Source of the DNA: Nocardioides perillae
GTDB taxonomy: Bacteria; Actinomycetota; Actinomycetes; Propionibacteriales; Nocardioidaceae
Assembly (NCBI RefSeq): GCF_013409425.1
Contig: NZ_JACCAC010000001.1
Span: forward strand, 2,604,001 to 2,668,000
Direction of reading: 5' to 3'
DNA: 64,000 bases
The position numbers and the translations under genes are program-made. Shown piece by piece: positions 1-7,548 of the stretch (position 1 is the first letter of the stretch; each line of letters opens with the position of its first letter). The notes under the pieces are model-generated. The model was not told the DNA's origin, did no database searches, and was given only the letters and a program-made list of their open reading frames with translations.

Positions 1-212
1 TCGTCGTCGTCGGCGAAGCCGAAGAGGGTCAGCGACTCCTCGCGCACCACCATGCTGGTGGGCAGCGACGCCTCCGCGCCGAGGCGCAGCGCGGCGAGGG
101 TGCCCGGGGTGCACAGCAGCTCGAGTCCGACCCCGCCGGCGGCGCCGCCGACCTCGAGCACGGCACTGGTGAGGCCGACCTCGGCGACCCGGCCGCGGAC
201 GAACGCGATCAT
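1..212 (-). CDS. ruvA: Holliday junction helicase subunit RuvA (3' end outside window)
   Basis: This is the N-terminal part of RuvA, which binds four-way DNA junctions and loads the RuvB motor for branch migration. Only about 70 residues lie in the window; the gene runs off the left edge. The protein starts [12 protein letters not shown] and continues with a beta-rich OB-fold stretch ([20 protein letters not shown]), the usual RuvA N-terminal domain. Its ATG overlaps the ruvC stop codon in an ATGA junction, so the two are probably translationally coupled in the usual ruvC-ruvA-ruvB order. ruvB would be expected just beyond the window. The identification is firm; only the missing C-terminus is unseen. 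Confidence 0.93.
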   Translation of the reverse strand, partial: MIAFVRGRVAEVGLTSAVLEVGGAAGGVGLELLCTPGTLAALRLGAEASLPTSMVVREESLTLFGFADDD

Positions 213-787
213 GCTCTCCTCCTCGCCGGGGCGGGCCCGGTGACGGTCCTGGGTCGGGTGCCGGCGGGCGTCCGGCTCCGGCTCGCGGCCACGGCGGCGT
301 CGATGCGTGCCTGGGCCCCGCCGCGCCAGATGTGGGTGATCGCGAGCGCGAGTGCGTCGGCGGCGTCGGCGGGCTTCGGTGCGGCGTCGAGGCGCAGGAT
401 GCGGGTGACCATCGCCCCGACCTGCGCCTTGTCGGCGCGGCCGCTGCCGGAGACGGCCGCCTTCACCTCGCTCGGCGTGTGCAGGGCCACCGGCAGGCCG
501 CGGCGCGCCGCGGCGACCAGGGCGATGCCGCTGGCCTGCGCCGTGCCCATGACGGTGCTGACGTCGGAGCGGGCGAAGACCCGCTCGACCGCGACCGCGT
601 CGGGGCGGTGCTCGTCGATCCAGGCGTCGATGCCGCGCTCGATGGTGACCAGGCGCACCGCGACGGGCTCGCTGGCCGAGGTGCGGAGCACGCCGACGTC
701 GACCAGGCGCAGGGGCCGCCCGACGTCGCCCTCGACCAGGCCCATCCCGCAGCGGGTCAGGCCCGGGTCGATCCCCAGCACGCGCAC
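209..787 (-). CDS. ruvC: Crossover junction endodeoxyribonuclease RuvC
   Basis: RuvC resolves Holliday junctions by symmetric nicking, acting with RuvAB in recombinational repair. The 192-residue protein opens [14 protein letters not shown], with the catalytic Asp of the RNase H-like fold, and carries the later acidic motifs AVERVF and [13 protein letters not shown] near the C-terminus. The GTG start at 787 has a GAGGAG Shine-Dalgarno six bases upstream and gives the normal family length; the frame stays open further upstream but that part is not RuvC-like. A perfect LexA-type palindrome lies 17 bp upstream, so SOS control is likely. The stop overlaps the ruvA ATG. Confidence 0.96.
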   Translation of the reverse strand: MRVLGIDPGLTRCGMGLVEGDVGRPLRLVDVGVLRTSASEPVAVRLVTIERGIDAWIDEHRPDAVAVERVFARSDVSTVMGTAQASGIALVAAARRGLPVALHTPSEVKAAVSGSGRADKAQVGAMVTRILRLDAAPKPADAADALALAITHIWRGGAQARIDAAVAASRSRTPAGTRPRTVTGPAPARRRA

Positions 788-803
788 GCGTCGCTCCTCG
801 GCT

Positions 804-817
804 CGAACGTCAGTTCG
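804..817. promoter_or_regulatory. LexA (SOS) box upstream of ruvC
   Basis: The sequence CGAACGTCAGTTCG matches the Gram-positive/actinobacterial LexA consensus GAAC-N4-GTTC exactly. It lies 17 bp upstream of the ruvC GTG, where a repressor would block the ruvCAB promoter. ruvCAB is a known LexA target in related bacteria. That LexA binds here is inferred. Confidence 0.8.
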
Positions 818-850
818 ACACGGGACGTTACGGCGGTGACCGGTCCACCC

Positions 851-909
851 GGTCTCGACACGCCGATCGCGTCCTCGCAGGCTCAGCCACGCGGCTCGCT
901 CGACCACCG
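851..909. repeat. Interspersed GGTCTCGACACG...GCTCGACCACCG repeat, copy A
   Basis: A stretch of about 59 bp begins GGTCTCGACACG and ends GCTCGACCACCG. It is clearly related to the element at 39096-39184. Both copies lie directly downstream of a minus-strand stop codon (yebC here, recA there). This resembles a dispersed non-coding repeat family. It could act as a 3'-UTR or terminator element, but no function is shown by the sequence. Confidence 0.6.
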
Positions 910-935
910 CCGGCGGCTCCGCTGGCGCGTCGCCG

Positions 936-1703
936 CTACGCGTCCTCGAGCTCGGCCATGACCTCGGCCGAGACGTCGACGTTGCTGTAGACGTCCTGCA
1001 CGTCGTCGAGGTCCTCGAGGGCGTCGACGAGCTTGAAGACCTTGCCCGCGGCGGTCGCGTCGACGGGGATGTCCATCGTGGCGACGAACTGCACGTCGGC
1101 GGAGTCGTAGTCGAGGCCGGCGGCCTGCAGCGCGGTGCGGACGGCCACGAGGTCGGTGGCCTCGGAGACGACCTGCCACTGCTCGCCGAGGTCCTCCACC
1201 TCCTCGGCGCCGGCGTCGAGGGTGGCCTCGAGGACGTCGTCCTCGCTGACGTCCTTGCCGTCCTGCGACTTGGCGACCACCACGACACCCTTGCGGTGGA
1301 AGAGTCGCGAGACCGAGCCCGGGTCGGCCATCGTGCCGCCGTTGCGCGTGACGGCGGTGCGCACCTCCATCGCGGCCCGGTTCTTGTTGTCGGTGAGGCA
1401 CTCGACGAGGATGCCGACGCCCTGCGCGCCGTACACCTCGTAGGTGATCGTCGAGTAGTCGGCGCCACCGGTCTCGGCACCGGAGCCGCGCTTGACCGCG
1501 CGGTCGATGTTGTCGTTGGGGACCGAGGACTTCTTGGCCTTCTGGATCGCGTCGTAGAGCGTGGGGTTGCCGGCCGGGTCACCGCCGCCCATGCGGGCCG
1601 CGACCTCGACGTTCTTGATCAGCTTGGCGAACATCTTGCCGCGCTTGGCGTCGATCGCGGCCTTCTTGTGCTTCGTGGTCGCCCACTTGGAGTGGCCTGA
1701 CAT
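936..1703 (-). CDS. yebC: YebC/PmpR-TACO1 family protein
   Basis: This 255-residue protein belongs to the YebC/TACO1 family of DNA- or ribosome-associated regulators. Recent work on the family favours a role in translation of difficult motifs, while older work describes transcriptional regulators. It starts with the family signature [15 protein letters not shown] and has [16 protein letters not shown] near residue 70, also typical. Length is standard (about 250). A GAAGAAGAGGGA purine run precedes the ATG. It sits between pdxT and ruvC, the same neighbourhood as in Mycobacterium (pdxT, yebC, ruvC). Which of the two family roles applies here cannot be told from sequence. Confidence 0.95.
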   Translation of the reverse strand: MSGHSKWATTKHKKAAIDAKRGKMFAKLIKNVEVAARMGGGDPAGNPTLYDAIQKAKKSSVPNDNIDRAVKRGSGAETGGADYSTITYEVYGAQGVGILVECLTDNKNRAAMEVRTAVTRNGGTMADPGSVSRLFHRKGVVVVAKSQDGKDVSEDDVLEATLDAGAEEVEDLGEQWQVVSEATDLVAVRTALQAAGLDYDSADVQFVATMDIPVDATAAGKVFKLVDALEDLDDVQDVYSNVDVSAEVMAELEDA

Positions 1704-1724
1704 GCGTCCCTCTTCTTCCGACTC

Positions 1725-1768
1725 GCTCGGTGCCCGCTCGGTGCCTGCTGGGTGCCTGCTCGGTGTGT
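1725..1768. repeat. 11-bp tandem repeat, four units
   Basis: Four imperfect units of 11 bp (consensus GCTCGGTGCCT) lie head to tail just upstream of yebC. A second, unrelated 11-bp tandem array follows at 1825-1884 in the same intergenic region. Units differ at one to three positions. Confidence 0.75.
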
Positions 1769-1824
1769 GCCGAGTGCCGGTCGTCGATCCTACCGGCGGC
1801 GCCGGGGGGCGCCGCGCCGGCCAC

Positions 1825-1884
1825 GACCGCGCCGCGACCGCGCCGCGACCGCGCCGCGACCGGACCGCGACCGGACCGCGACCG
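1825..1884. repeat. 11-bp tandem repeat, five and a half units, ending at the pdxT stop
   Basis: Five full 11-bp units plus five bases are in perfect register: three of GACCGCGCCGC and two of GACCGGACCGC. The array ends exactly at the pdxT stop codon (1885-1887), so it is the immediate 3' flank of pdxT on the minus strand. It is likely variable in copy number. Confidence 0.8.
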
Positions 1885-2457
1885 TCAGCCCAGGAGGTCG
1901 AGGAAGAGGCGGTGCAGGCGCAGGTCGTGCCCGACCTCGGGGTGGAACGACGTCGCCAGCAGCGGCCCCTGCCGCACCGCGACCGGGTGGTCGGCCGCCT
2001 CGGCGAGCACCTCGACGCGGTCGCCCACCTCCTCCACCCAGGGGGCGCGGATGAAGACGGCGTGCACGGGGCCCTCGACCCCGCTCACGTCGAGGTCGGT
2101 CTCGAAGGAGTCGACCTGCCGGCCGAACGCGTTGCGGCGCACCGTGACGTCGAGGCCTCCGAGCGTCTCCTGTCCGGGCGCGCCGTCGCGGATCCGGTCG
2201 GCCAGCAGGATCATCCCCGCGCACGTGCCGAAGGCGGGCATCCCGCCTGCGAGCCGCTCGCGCAGCGGGTCGAGCAGGTCGAAGGCACGGGCGAGCTTGA
2301 TCATCGTGGTCGACTCCCCGCCGGGCAGGACCAGCCCGTCGAGGTCGTCGAGCTCCTCGGGGCGGCGCACCCTCATGGGCGAGACCCCGAGGGCCGTCAG
2401 TGCCGCGAGGTGCTCCCGCACGTCGCCCTGGAGCGCGAGGACGCCGACCTTCTGCAC
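1885..2457 (-). CDS. pdxT: Pyridoxal 5'-phosphate synthase glutaminase subunit PdxT
   Basis: PdxT hydrolyses glutamine and channels ammonia to PdxS for ribose-5-phosphate-dependent PLP synthesis. The 190-residue protein has the class I glutamine amidotransferase elements: LPGGESTTM near residue 47, the nucleophile Cys in FGTCAGM near residue 78, and the His/Glu pair in SFHPEVGHD near the C-terminus. The GTG start before [11 protein letters not shown] gives the normal PdxT length; upstream in-frame sequence is low-complexity. It is separated from its partner pdxS (6606-7529) by about 4.1 kb containing the SipW cassette, which is unusual because the two are normally adjacent or one gene apart. 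Confidence 0.96.
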   Translation of the reverse strand: MQKVGVLALQGDVREHLAALTALGVSPMRVRRPEELDDLDGLVLPGGESTTMIKLARAFDLLDPLRERLAGGMPAFGTCAGMILLADRIRDGAPGQETLGGLDVTVRRNAFGRQVDSFETDLDVSGVEGPVHAVFIRAPWVEEVGDRVEVLAEAADHPVAVRQGPLLATSFHPEVGHDLRLHRLFLDLLG

Positions 2458-2500
2458 GGGGTGGATCGTACGGAGCGGTCGCCGACGGCCGGCGTGCGGC

Positions 2501-3367
2501 CTAGTAGCCGAAGGTGATCGTCCGGTCGGTGGCGTTGCCTGCACCGTCGACGGCGCGGATCCGGAGCACGAACGCACCCTCGTTGCCGTCGTAGGCCGCC
2601 ACCAGGGAACCGGGGACCCGCCACACGCCCCCGCTCACCACGGCCGGCGCCAGCGCGCAGCCCGTGGTGGGCACGGTGCCCGACCAGCCGCTCTCCGTCC
2701 AGCAGCCGTTGGGGACCGTGGGCACGCCGGCGGCGAACGCCCGGCGGGTCAGGGCGTACTGCACCGTGACCGGGGCGGAGGGGTCGGCGACGGTCCCGCA
2801 GGCCACGCTCGACGCGGGGCAGCGAGGCGCCACCGCGTTGCGGAAGGCCGGACCCGCCCCTGCCTCCTCTCCGTTGGAGGGTGCGGTGAACACCAGGGTC
2901 GGGCCCACCAGGTCGAGGGCGAGGGGCGCGGTCGAGCGCGCCGATTCCTGTCGCCACTGCGTGCCGAACCGCGCGACGACGCTCACGTAGGAGCCCTGCG
3001 GGAGGTCGACGGTGCACCGGCGTGCCGCGTCGTCCAGCGCGAGACCGGGAGTCGTGGGACAGACCTGCACCTGACCCGCCGTTCCGGTCGCTCCGGAGTA
3101 GCGGAACACCTGGTAGCCGGTGGCCGGCACGGCACCGGCGCCGCCGACGGCAGTCGTCTGCTGCCAGCTCACCTCGGCCCGACCCGTGACGGTCGGGCCC
3201 ACCGTGGGGGCCGCCGGCGTGGCCAGGGTGCCTGCGGTGGCGAGCACGTCGGGAGAGGACGCGGTCGCGCGGTCGGTGAAGGCGGCGAGGGTCGCTGGCG
3301 GCGCGGCCAGGGCGAAGGCCAGCACGGCCGCCAGCGCGAGCCCGACGAGTCGTGCGGTGAGCCTCAC
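2501..3367 (-). CDS. Secreted protein with SipW-type signal region and fibronectin-like domain
   Basis: This 288-residue protein is probably exported and surface-associated. After a short charged start there is a hydrophobic segment ([15 protein letters not shown]) followed by [14 protein letters not shown], the A-F-T-D pattern of SipW-processed proteins. The mature part has an Ala/Pro-Thr linker, then [12 protein letters not shown] and GYQVFRYSG, which resemble a fibronectin type III strand, and a C-terminal beta-rich half with paired cysteines (near [12 protein letters not shown] and GCWTESG). The GTG start overlaps the stop of the upstream TasA-like gene (GTGA), so it is the last gene of the cassette. 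The binding partner is unknown. Adhesin or fibre-associated role is inferred from context. Confidence 0.7.
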   Translation of the reverse strand: MRLTARLVGLALAAVLAFALAAPPATLAAFTDRATASSPDVLATAGTLATPAAPTVGPTVTGRAEVSWQQTTAVGGAGAVPATGYQVFRYSGATGTAGQVQVCPTTPGLALDDAARRCTVDLPQGSYVSVVARFGTQWRQESARSTAPLALDLVGPTLVFTAPSNGEEAGAGPAFRNAVAPRCPASSVACGTVADPSAPVTVQYALTRRAFAAGVPTVPNGCWTESGWSGTVPTTGCALAPAVVSGGVWRVPGSLVAAYDGNEGAFVLRIRAVDGAGNATDRTITFGY

Positions 3368-3957
3368 GGCAGCACCTGGGTGGCGTCGAGGCGCAGCGTC
3401 AGCCGCCCGGCGGCCTGGCCCTGCACCGCGTCGGGTGCGGTCAGCGGCAGCGAGACCCGGACGCAGAGCGTGGTGGAGCCGTCCCTGGGCTCGAGCCGGC
3501 CGCCCGCCTGCTGGCCGTTCTCCACCCGCGTGCCGGTGCACGTGCCCGTCCGGGGGTAGGTGGTGCCGTTCCCGGACGCCGTGCCGCCGGCGTACACCTC
3601 GACCTCGAGGGCGCGCGACAGCGCGTCGTCCGCCTTCTGCGTCGTCTGGGTGAAGGTGAAGGGCGCGTCGCCGGCGTTGGTCACGGTGAGGGTGCGGGCG
3701 ACGCTCTCGCCGGGGAGCATGCGGTCGAGGGTCAGGTCGGTCCTGACGTACGCCTCGGGCTTGCCCTGCTGCGCGTCGACCTGCAGGTCGAGCGTGCCGG
3801 AGGTGATGGTGCCCGGCGTGACGGTGCCGGTGTCGGTCCAGAAGGCGGCCGTGCTCGCCCCGCCCATGCCCAGCGCGACCGCACCGGCCAGCGCCGCGAG
3901 GCCCAGGACGACGCGGCCGCCGCGCGGACGACGGCGCGGCGCGGCGTGGCGGCTCAC
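3364..3957 (-). CDS. TasA/camelysin-like SipW-dependent surface protein
   Basis: This 197-residue protein resembles the TasA/CalY group, whose members form amyloid-like or surface fibres after SipW processing. A basic N-terminus is followed by a hydrophobic helix and then GGASTAAFWTDTG, the family cleavage-region signature. The body contains TITSGTLDLQV and LPGESVARTLTVTNAGDAPFTF, the Ig-like pattern usual in this group (residues about 50-105). One cysteine pair (GTCTGT and TTLCVRV) may form a disulfide. Both ends overlap neighbours in GTGA junctions, so it is tightly coupled to the genes on either side. Fibre formation is inferred from the family, not shown. Confidence 0.78.
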   Translation of the reverse strand: MSRHAAPRRRPRGGRVVLGLAALAGAVALGMGGASTAAFWTDTGTVTPGTITSGTLDLQVDAQQGKPEAYVRTDLTLDRMLPGESVARTLTVTNAGDAPFTFTQTTQKADDALSRALEVEVYAGGTASGNGTTYPRTGTCTGTRVENGQQAGGRLEPRDGSTTLCVRVSLPLTAPDAVQGQAAGRLTLRLDATQVLP

Positions 3958-4787
3958 GACGCCTCCCGGCGCTGGCGGGCCGTGCGGCGGCGCACGACCG
4001 TGGTGAGCAGGCCGAGCACGAGGGCGAGCGGGAGCAGGGTCGCGGGGCGGACGACGCCGTCGGCGCCGGGCAGGAGGTCGCCGAGCGCGGCGAGGCCGGC
4101 GTCGACGGCAGAGGGCACCGCCCCGCCGTCCGCGTCGCTGCCTACGCCGGGCACGGCCGTCCCGGGCTGCTGGCCTCCGTCGCCACTGCCTGGACCGCCG
4201 CCGTCGCCGTCCCCGCCGTCGCCCTGGCCGTCCCCGCCGTCGCCGGGGACCGACACGTCCTCGGAGAAGACCGAGTCGCCGACGCGCACCAGCAGGTCGA
4301 CGTCGGTGGCGAGCACCATGGTGGCGTTGGGCGCGCTGCCGAGCAGCGTGGCGCGCAGCTCGACCCGCACGGGCCGCCCGGCGGGCAGCTCGCGCGCGTT
4401 GAGCAGCGACGTGCGGGCGTCGGACAGGTCGAGCCAGGCGCCGCCGGCCGAGCGGCCCTCGAGCAGCAGGGTGCCCGTGTCGTAAAGCGCGGTCAGCCCG
4501 CGCCCGACGACGTCGACGTCGACGTCCGCGCCCGTGGGGCCGCGGTGACGCAGCCAGAAACCGGTCGTGCGGCGGTCCCCCGGGACCCACCGGACGGCAG
4601 GGTCGAAGAGCGGCGCGTCGAGCGACTCCGCCCACGTGACCCGGTCCGTGCTCAGCTCGAGCACCCCGTCCAGCTCCTGCGCCCCCGCCGCACCGGCCGT
4701 CGCCACGGCCCCGGCCGCGCCCGCGAGGGCGAGGCAGCCGGCGGCCACCACCCTCGCGAGGGGGCGACGCGGGTCGGGGCGGGTCAC
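3954..4787 (-). CDS. Exported, C-terminally membrane-anchored protein of the SipW cassette
   Basis: The 277-residue product has a conventional signal peptide ending around AGAAGAQELDG, a beta-rich ectodomain (VLELSTDRVTW to VDLLVRVGDS), a Gly/Asp-rich linker near residues 175-205 (DGGDGQGDGGDG), and a C-terminal hydrophobic helix (LLPLALVLGLLTTVV) followed by an Arg-rich tail. This is the architecture of a cell-surface protein tethered in the membrane. I see no clear LPXTG motif. It lacks the A-F-W/T-D motif of the other cassette proteins, so it may be processed by the general signal peptidase and act as an anchor or assembly factor. The GTG start has GGAGA upstream. Confidence 0.65.
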   Translation of the reverse strand: MTRPDPRRPLARVVAAGCLALAGAAGAVATAGAAGAQELDGVLELSTDRVTWAESLDAPLFDPAVRWVPGDRRTTGFWLRHRGPTGADVDVDVVGRGLTALYDTGTLLLEGRSAGGAWLDLSDARTSLLNARELPAGRPVRVELRATLLGSAPNATMVLATDVDLLVRVGDSVFSEDVSVPGDGGDGQGDGGDGDGGGPGSGDGGQQPGTAVPGVGSDADGGAVPSAVDAGLAALGDLLPGADGVVRPATLLPLALVLGLLTTVVRRRTARQRREAS

Positions 4788-4867
4788 GGGGGTCTCCGGT
4801 CCTCTGGTGTGGTCGGTGGCGGGCGTCAGGTGGGGAGCGTCAGGTGGTGCGGGTCGGGTGGTGCGGG

Positions 4868-5446
4868 TCAGGTGGTGGCGCGGCGGGCCCCACCGCGGGG
4901 TCGCACCGGGCGGGTGGCCCGGCGCCGGTCGAGGGCTGCCGAGGCGAGCGCCCAGACGGCGTACGCCGCGAGGCCCAGCGACGCGGCCTGCACCAGGAGC
5001 GCTCGGGTGCGACCCGTGACCGCGTTGTTGACGTGGCCGAGCCAGGGCAGGGCGTACCAGACCGCACCGCGCAGCTGCTCGGGCTGCACGGCCGTCGCGT
5101 CCTCGGCGCCGTTGGCGTCGCCGCGGGTGGTCCAGCGCAGCTCGCCGGCCGTCGTCATGCCGACCGCGGTGACGCGGTGCGTCACCACCTCGGCCCGACC
5201 GGACTCGCGCTGGAACGTGATGACCGTGCCCGTCCCGACCGACGCGGGGTCGACCGGGCGGACCACGACGAGCGAACCGGGCGGGTAGGTGGGGCTCATC
5301 GAGCCGGTGAGCACGGTGTAGGGCGTCGCCCCGGCGACCCGGGGCACCACCACCGCGGCGAGCAGCACCGCGGTCGTCGCGAACACCGCCGACCACGCCA
5401 GCACCTGCCCCACCCACCCGGCCGCCTCACGCAGGCGGGTGGTCAT
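4868..5446 (-). CDS. sipW: SipW-like (ER-type) signal peptidase I
   Basis: This membrane serine protease removes signal peptides from the co-encoded surface proteins. The 192-residue protein has an N-terminal helix (residues 17-38), the catalytic Ser49 in LTGSMSPT, His90 in VVTHRV where bacterial-type enzymes use Lys, and Asp110 in TRGDAN. The Ser-His-Asp set marks the ER/SipW type. A second hydrophobic helix lies near residues 150-170, followed by a very basic tail. The gene begins 2 bp after the stop of the alternate-signal-peptide gene. The 80-bp gap to the next gene downstream shows no obvious terminator, so the cassette is probably one transcript. Confidence 0.88.
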   Translation of the reverse strand: MTTRLREAAGWVGQVLAWSAVFATTAVLLAAVVVPRVAGATPYTVLTGSMSPTYPPGSLVVVRPVDPASVGTGTVITFQRESGRAEVVTHRVTAVGMTTAGELRWTTRGDANGAEDATAVQPEQLRGAVWYALPWLGHVNNAVTGRTRALLVQAASLGLAAYAVWALASAALDRRRATRPVRPRGGARRATT

Positions 5447-5448
5447 GG

Positions 5449-6042
5449 TCAGGGGGTCTGACGGACCTGGTCGAGCTGGACCGTCAGAGCGTCCAGGTCG
5501 GCAAGCAGGTTCTGGGTGTTGTTCCCGTTGAGGACCGAAGTGCCGAGGGGGAACGACGCCGTGATGGTGGCCACCAGGACCTCACCGTCGTCGTCCTGAG
5601 TGACCGTCTGGACGGCACCTTCGTCGAGCTCGTAGGTGGCGGTGATCGGCAACGAGATGGCAGCGGACTCCGGCACGACAGTGCCGTCGGTCTTGCTCGG
5701 CGTGAAGCCAAGGGACGCCGGAGTGGTCAACACTGCCTCGAGATTTTCACCTTCGGCGCGCACCGTGAAAGAACACGTCTTCTCGATGACATCGCCGGGC
5801 ACGACTCGAGACACCGCGAGCGGCGGCTCGGCGGCTGCTGCGCGACCGTTCTGGTGCGTCCAGCTGCTGCAGGCGGACCCGGTCGCCTCGTCGATCACGG
5901 GCGCGATGCTCATCGAGCCCGACTCGATGACTCCGGCGTCCGCCGTCGCGTCGTCCGTCCAAATCGCGAACGTCCCCGCCCCGCCCAGCATCATGAAGGC
6001 GGCGGTGCCGGCGGCGAGCGCGCCCTTGGTGGTCTTCTTCAT
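5449..6042 (-). CDS. Alternate-type signal peptide surface protein (SipW substrate)
   Basis: The 197-residue product begins MKKTTKGALAAGTAAF and continues GGAGTFAIWTDDA, which closely matches the alternate-type signal peptide region found in actinobacterial proteins exported by SipW-like peptidases. The mature part starts with a GVIESGSMSIAP strand and is predicted to be a beta-sandwich; it has two cysteines (SACSSW and KTCSFTV). It is the first gene of the cassette, and the proteolytic enzyme gene follows two bases later. Its codons are visibly less GC-extreme than those of its neighbours, which could reflect selection for high expression or acquisition by transfer. Confidence 0.82.
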   Translation of the reverse strand: MKKTTKGALAAGTAAFMMLGGAGTFAIWTDDATADAGVIESGSMSIAPVIDEATGSACSSWTHQNGRAAAAEPPLAVSRVVPGDVIEKTCSFTVRAEGENLEAVLTTPASLGFTPSKTDGTVVPESAAISLPITATYELDEGAVQTVTQDDDGEVLVATITASFPLGTSVLNGNNTQNLLADLDALTVQLDQVRQTP

Positions 6043-6129
6043 CGTGGGTCCTCCCCCTCGGTGGTCTGTGCACCGACCAACCGCAGGGGACGGCGGGCGT
6101 CACGGGCAGGGGCGCAGGTCTGCCCGATC

Positions 6130-6167
6130 GGTCGGGCCGCATGGCCCGTCCGGGCCATGCGCCGACC
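6130..6167. promoter_or_regulatory. Long interrupted palindrome upstream of the SipW cassette
   Basis: A perfect 9-bp palindrome (GCATGGCCC, loop GTCC, GGGCCATGC; 6139-6160) is flanked by further matching arms GGTCGG and CCGACC. It lies roughly 90 bp upstream of the first cassette gene. It could be an operator or an RNA hairpin in the leader. The sequence does not decide between them. Confidence 0.5.
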
Positions 6168-6320
6168 ACCCGGCCCGGCTCCCGACCCCGGACCTGGCCC
6201 CTGACTGCCGACGTGCAAGGCAGTGCTCGCGCTGCTCCCCCAGGCGTCGACACCTGGGGAAGCGACCACGACGCTGGGGAAGCCGGCCGCGGCGGCGAGG
6301 CGCCCCCGACCTCGCCCAGC

Positions 6321-6602
6321 GGCGTACGCCGGCGGGCGCCCTCCGCAACCGGCCCGCCGCCGCACTTGTGGCCCAGGTCCCGCACTTGTGGCCCGAGTTC
6401 TCGGGCCACAGGTGACGGAGTCACCGGTCAGCCGGTGACTCCGACAGGGACGACCTGCCCACGACAGCGCGCCACGACGTACGCCGGGTGGGCGCCCCTC
6501 GCGGACGTCCACAGCCGCACTTGTGGCCCAGGTCTTGCACTTGTGGCCCGAGTTCTCGGGCCACAAGTGACGGAGTCACCGGTCAGCCGGTGACTCCGAC
6601 AG
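6321..6602. repeat. Tandem duplication with 155-bp period, GCACTTGTGGCCC motifs
   Basis: Segments 6321-6447 and 6476-6602 are imperfect copies 155 bp apart. Each holds two direct GCACTTGTGGCCC motifs 20-22 bp apart, a hairpin formed by the second motif and its inverse (13-bp arms, GTTC loop; one mismatch in copy 1, perfect in copy 2), and a second hairpin GAGTCACCGG-TCAG-CCGGTGACTC that is identical in both copies. Identity is near complete over the last 85 bp and weaker before it. Confidence 0.9.
6539..6596 (-). terminator. Double hairpin downstream of pdxS
   Basis: Two adjacent perfect hairpins (arms 6539-6551/6556-6568 and 6573-6582/6587-6596) lie 10-67 bp past the pdxS stop. They could end the pdxS transcript. 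There is no U-tract, as is usual for actinobacterial terminators, and the duplicated copy suggests they may have another role. Confidence 0.5.
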
Positions 6603-6605
6603 CGG

Positions 6606-7529
6606 TCACCAGCCGCGCTCGGCCAACCGGTGCGGCTGGGGGATCTCCTCGACGTTGAGGCCGACCATGGCCTCGCCGAGGCCGCGGGAGACCTTGGCGA
6701 CCATGTCGGGGTCGTCGTAGAACGTGGTGGCCTTGACGATCGCCTCGGCGCGCTGGGCGGGGTTGCCGGACTTGAAGATGCCCGAGCCCACGAAGACGCC
6801 GTCGGCGCCGAGCTGCATCATCATCGCGGCGTCGGCGGGGGTGGCGATGCCGCCGGCGGTGAAGAGGACGACGGGCAGCGAGCCCGACTCGGCGACCTCC
6901 TTCACCAGGGCGTAGGGCGCCTGCAGCTCCTTGGCGGCGACGTAGAGCTCGTCGGGCGAGAGCGAGGACAGCCGGCGGATCTCGCCGCGGATGGTGCGCA
7001 TGTGGGTGACGGCGTTGGACACGTCACCGGTGCCGGCCTCGCCCTTGGAGCGGATCATCGCCGCGCCCTCGCCGATGCGCCGCAGCGCCTCGCCCAGGTT
7101 GGTCGCACCGCACACGAAGGGCACCGTGAAGGCCCACTTGTCGATGTGGTGGGCGTAGTCGGCGGGGGTCAGCACCTCGGACTCGTCGATGTAGTCCACG
7201 CCGAGCGACTGCAGCACCTGCGCCTCGACGAAGTGGCCGATGCGGGCCTTGGCCATGACCGGGATCGAGACCGCCTCGACGATCCCCTCGACCATGTCGG
7301 GGTCGCTCATGCGCGAGACGCCGCCCTGGGCGCGGATGTCGGCGGGGACCCGCTCGAGGGCCATGACGGCCACGGCGCCGGCGTCCTCGGCGATCTTCGC
7401 CTGCTCGGGGGTGACGACGTCCATGATGACGCCGCCCTTCAGCATCTCGGCCATGCCGCGCTTGACGGTGCCGGTGCCGGTGGTCGTCTCGGTGGTGGTG
7501 CTCGACTCAGGGGTGAGGGGGGTGGTCAT
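6606..7529 (-). CDS. pdxS: Pyridoxal 5'-phosphate synthase lyase subunit PdxS
   Basis: PdxS builds PLP from ribose 5-phosphate, glyceraldehyde 3-phosphate and ammonia delivered by PdxT. The 307-residue sequence is strongly conserved: [40 protein letters not shown], the active-site [25 protein letters not shown], and [16 protein letters not shown]. About 22 Thr/Ser-rich N-terminal residues precede the conserved [17 protein letters not shown] box ends 7 nt before the ATG with no Shine-Dalgarno, suggesting a leaderless message. The PIP synthase gene lies only 19 bp upstream, where PIM genes stand in Mycobacterium. pdxT is 4.1 kb away. Confidence 0.97.
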   Translation of the reverse strand: MTTPLTPESSTTTETTTGTGTVKRGMAEMLKGGVIMDVVTPEQAKIAEDAGAVAVMALERVPADIRAQGGVSRMSDPDMVEGIVEAVSIPVMAKARIGHFVEAQVLQSLGVDYIDESEVLTPADYAHHIDKWAFTVPFVCGATNLGEALRRIGEGAAMIRSKGEAGTGDVSNAVTHMRTIRGEIRRLSSLSPDELYVAAKELQAPYALVKEVAESGSLPVVLFTAGGIATPADAAMMMQLGADGVFVGSGIFKSGNPAQRAEAIVKATTFYDDPDMVAKVSRGLGEAMVGLNVEEIPQPHRLAERGW

Positions 7530-7536
7530 GCCCTCA

Positions 7537-7542
7537 AGCGTA
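7537..7542 (-). promoter_or_regulatory. Candidate -10 box of a leaderless pdxS promoter
   Basis: TACGCT ends seven bases before the pdxS ATG, and the gap lacks a Shine-Dalgarno sequence. The spacing would put the transcription start at or next to the start codon. The box lies in the 19-bp gap after the PIP synthase stop. Confidence 0.5.
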
Positions 7543-7548
7543 CGGCGT

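Larger units (their letters stand above)
6043..6605. other. 563-bp intergenic region between pdxS and the SipW cassette
   Basis: I find no convincing gene here; the open frames are low-complexity and interrupted. It must hold the promoter of the SipW cassette (reading left from about 6100) and the 3' end of the pdxS transcript. It also holds a long interrupted palindrome (6130-6167) and a 155-bp-period tandem duplication (6321-6602). Confidence 0.7.

Noticed and set aside
6043..6605. Small gene between pdxS and the SipW cassette
   Set aside because: The open frames read through the tandem duplication, are low-complexity, and lack a ribosome binding site.
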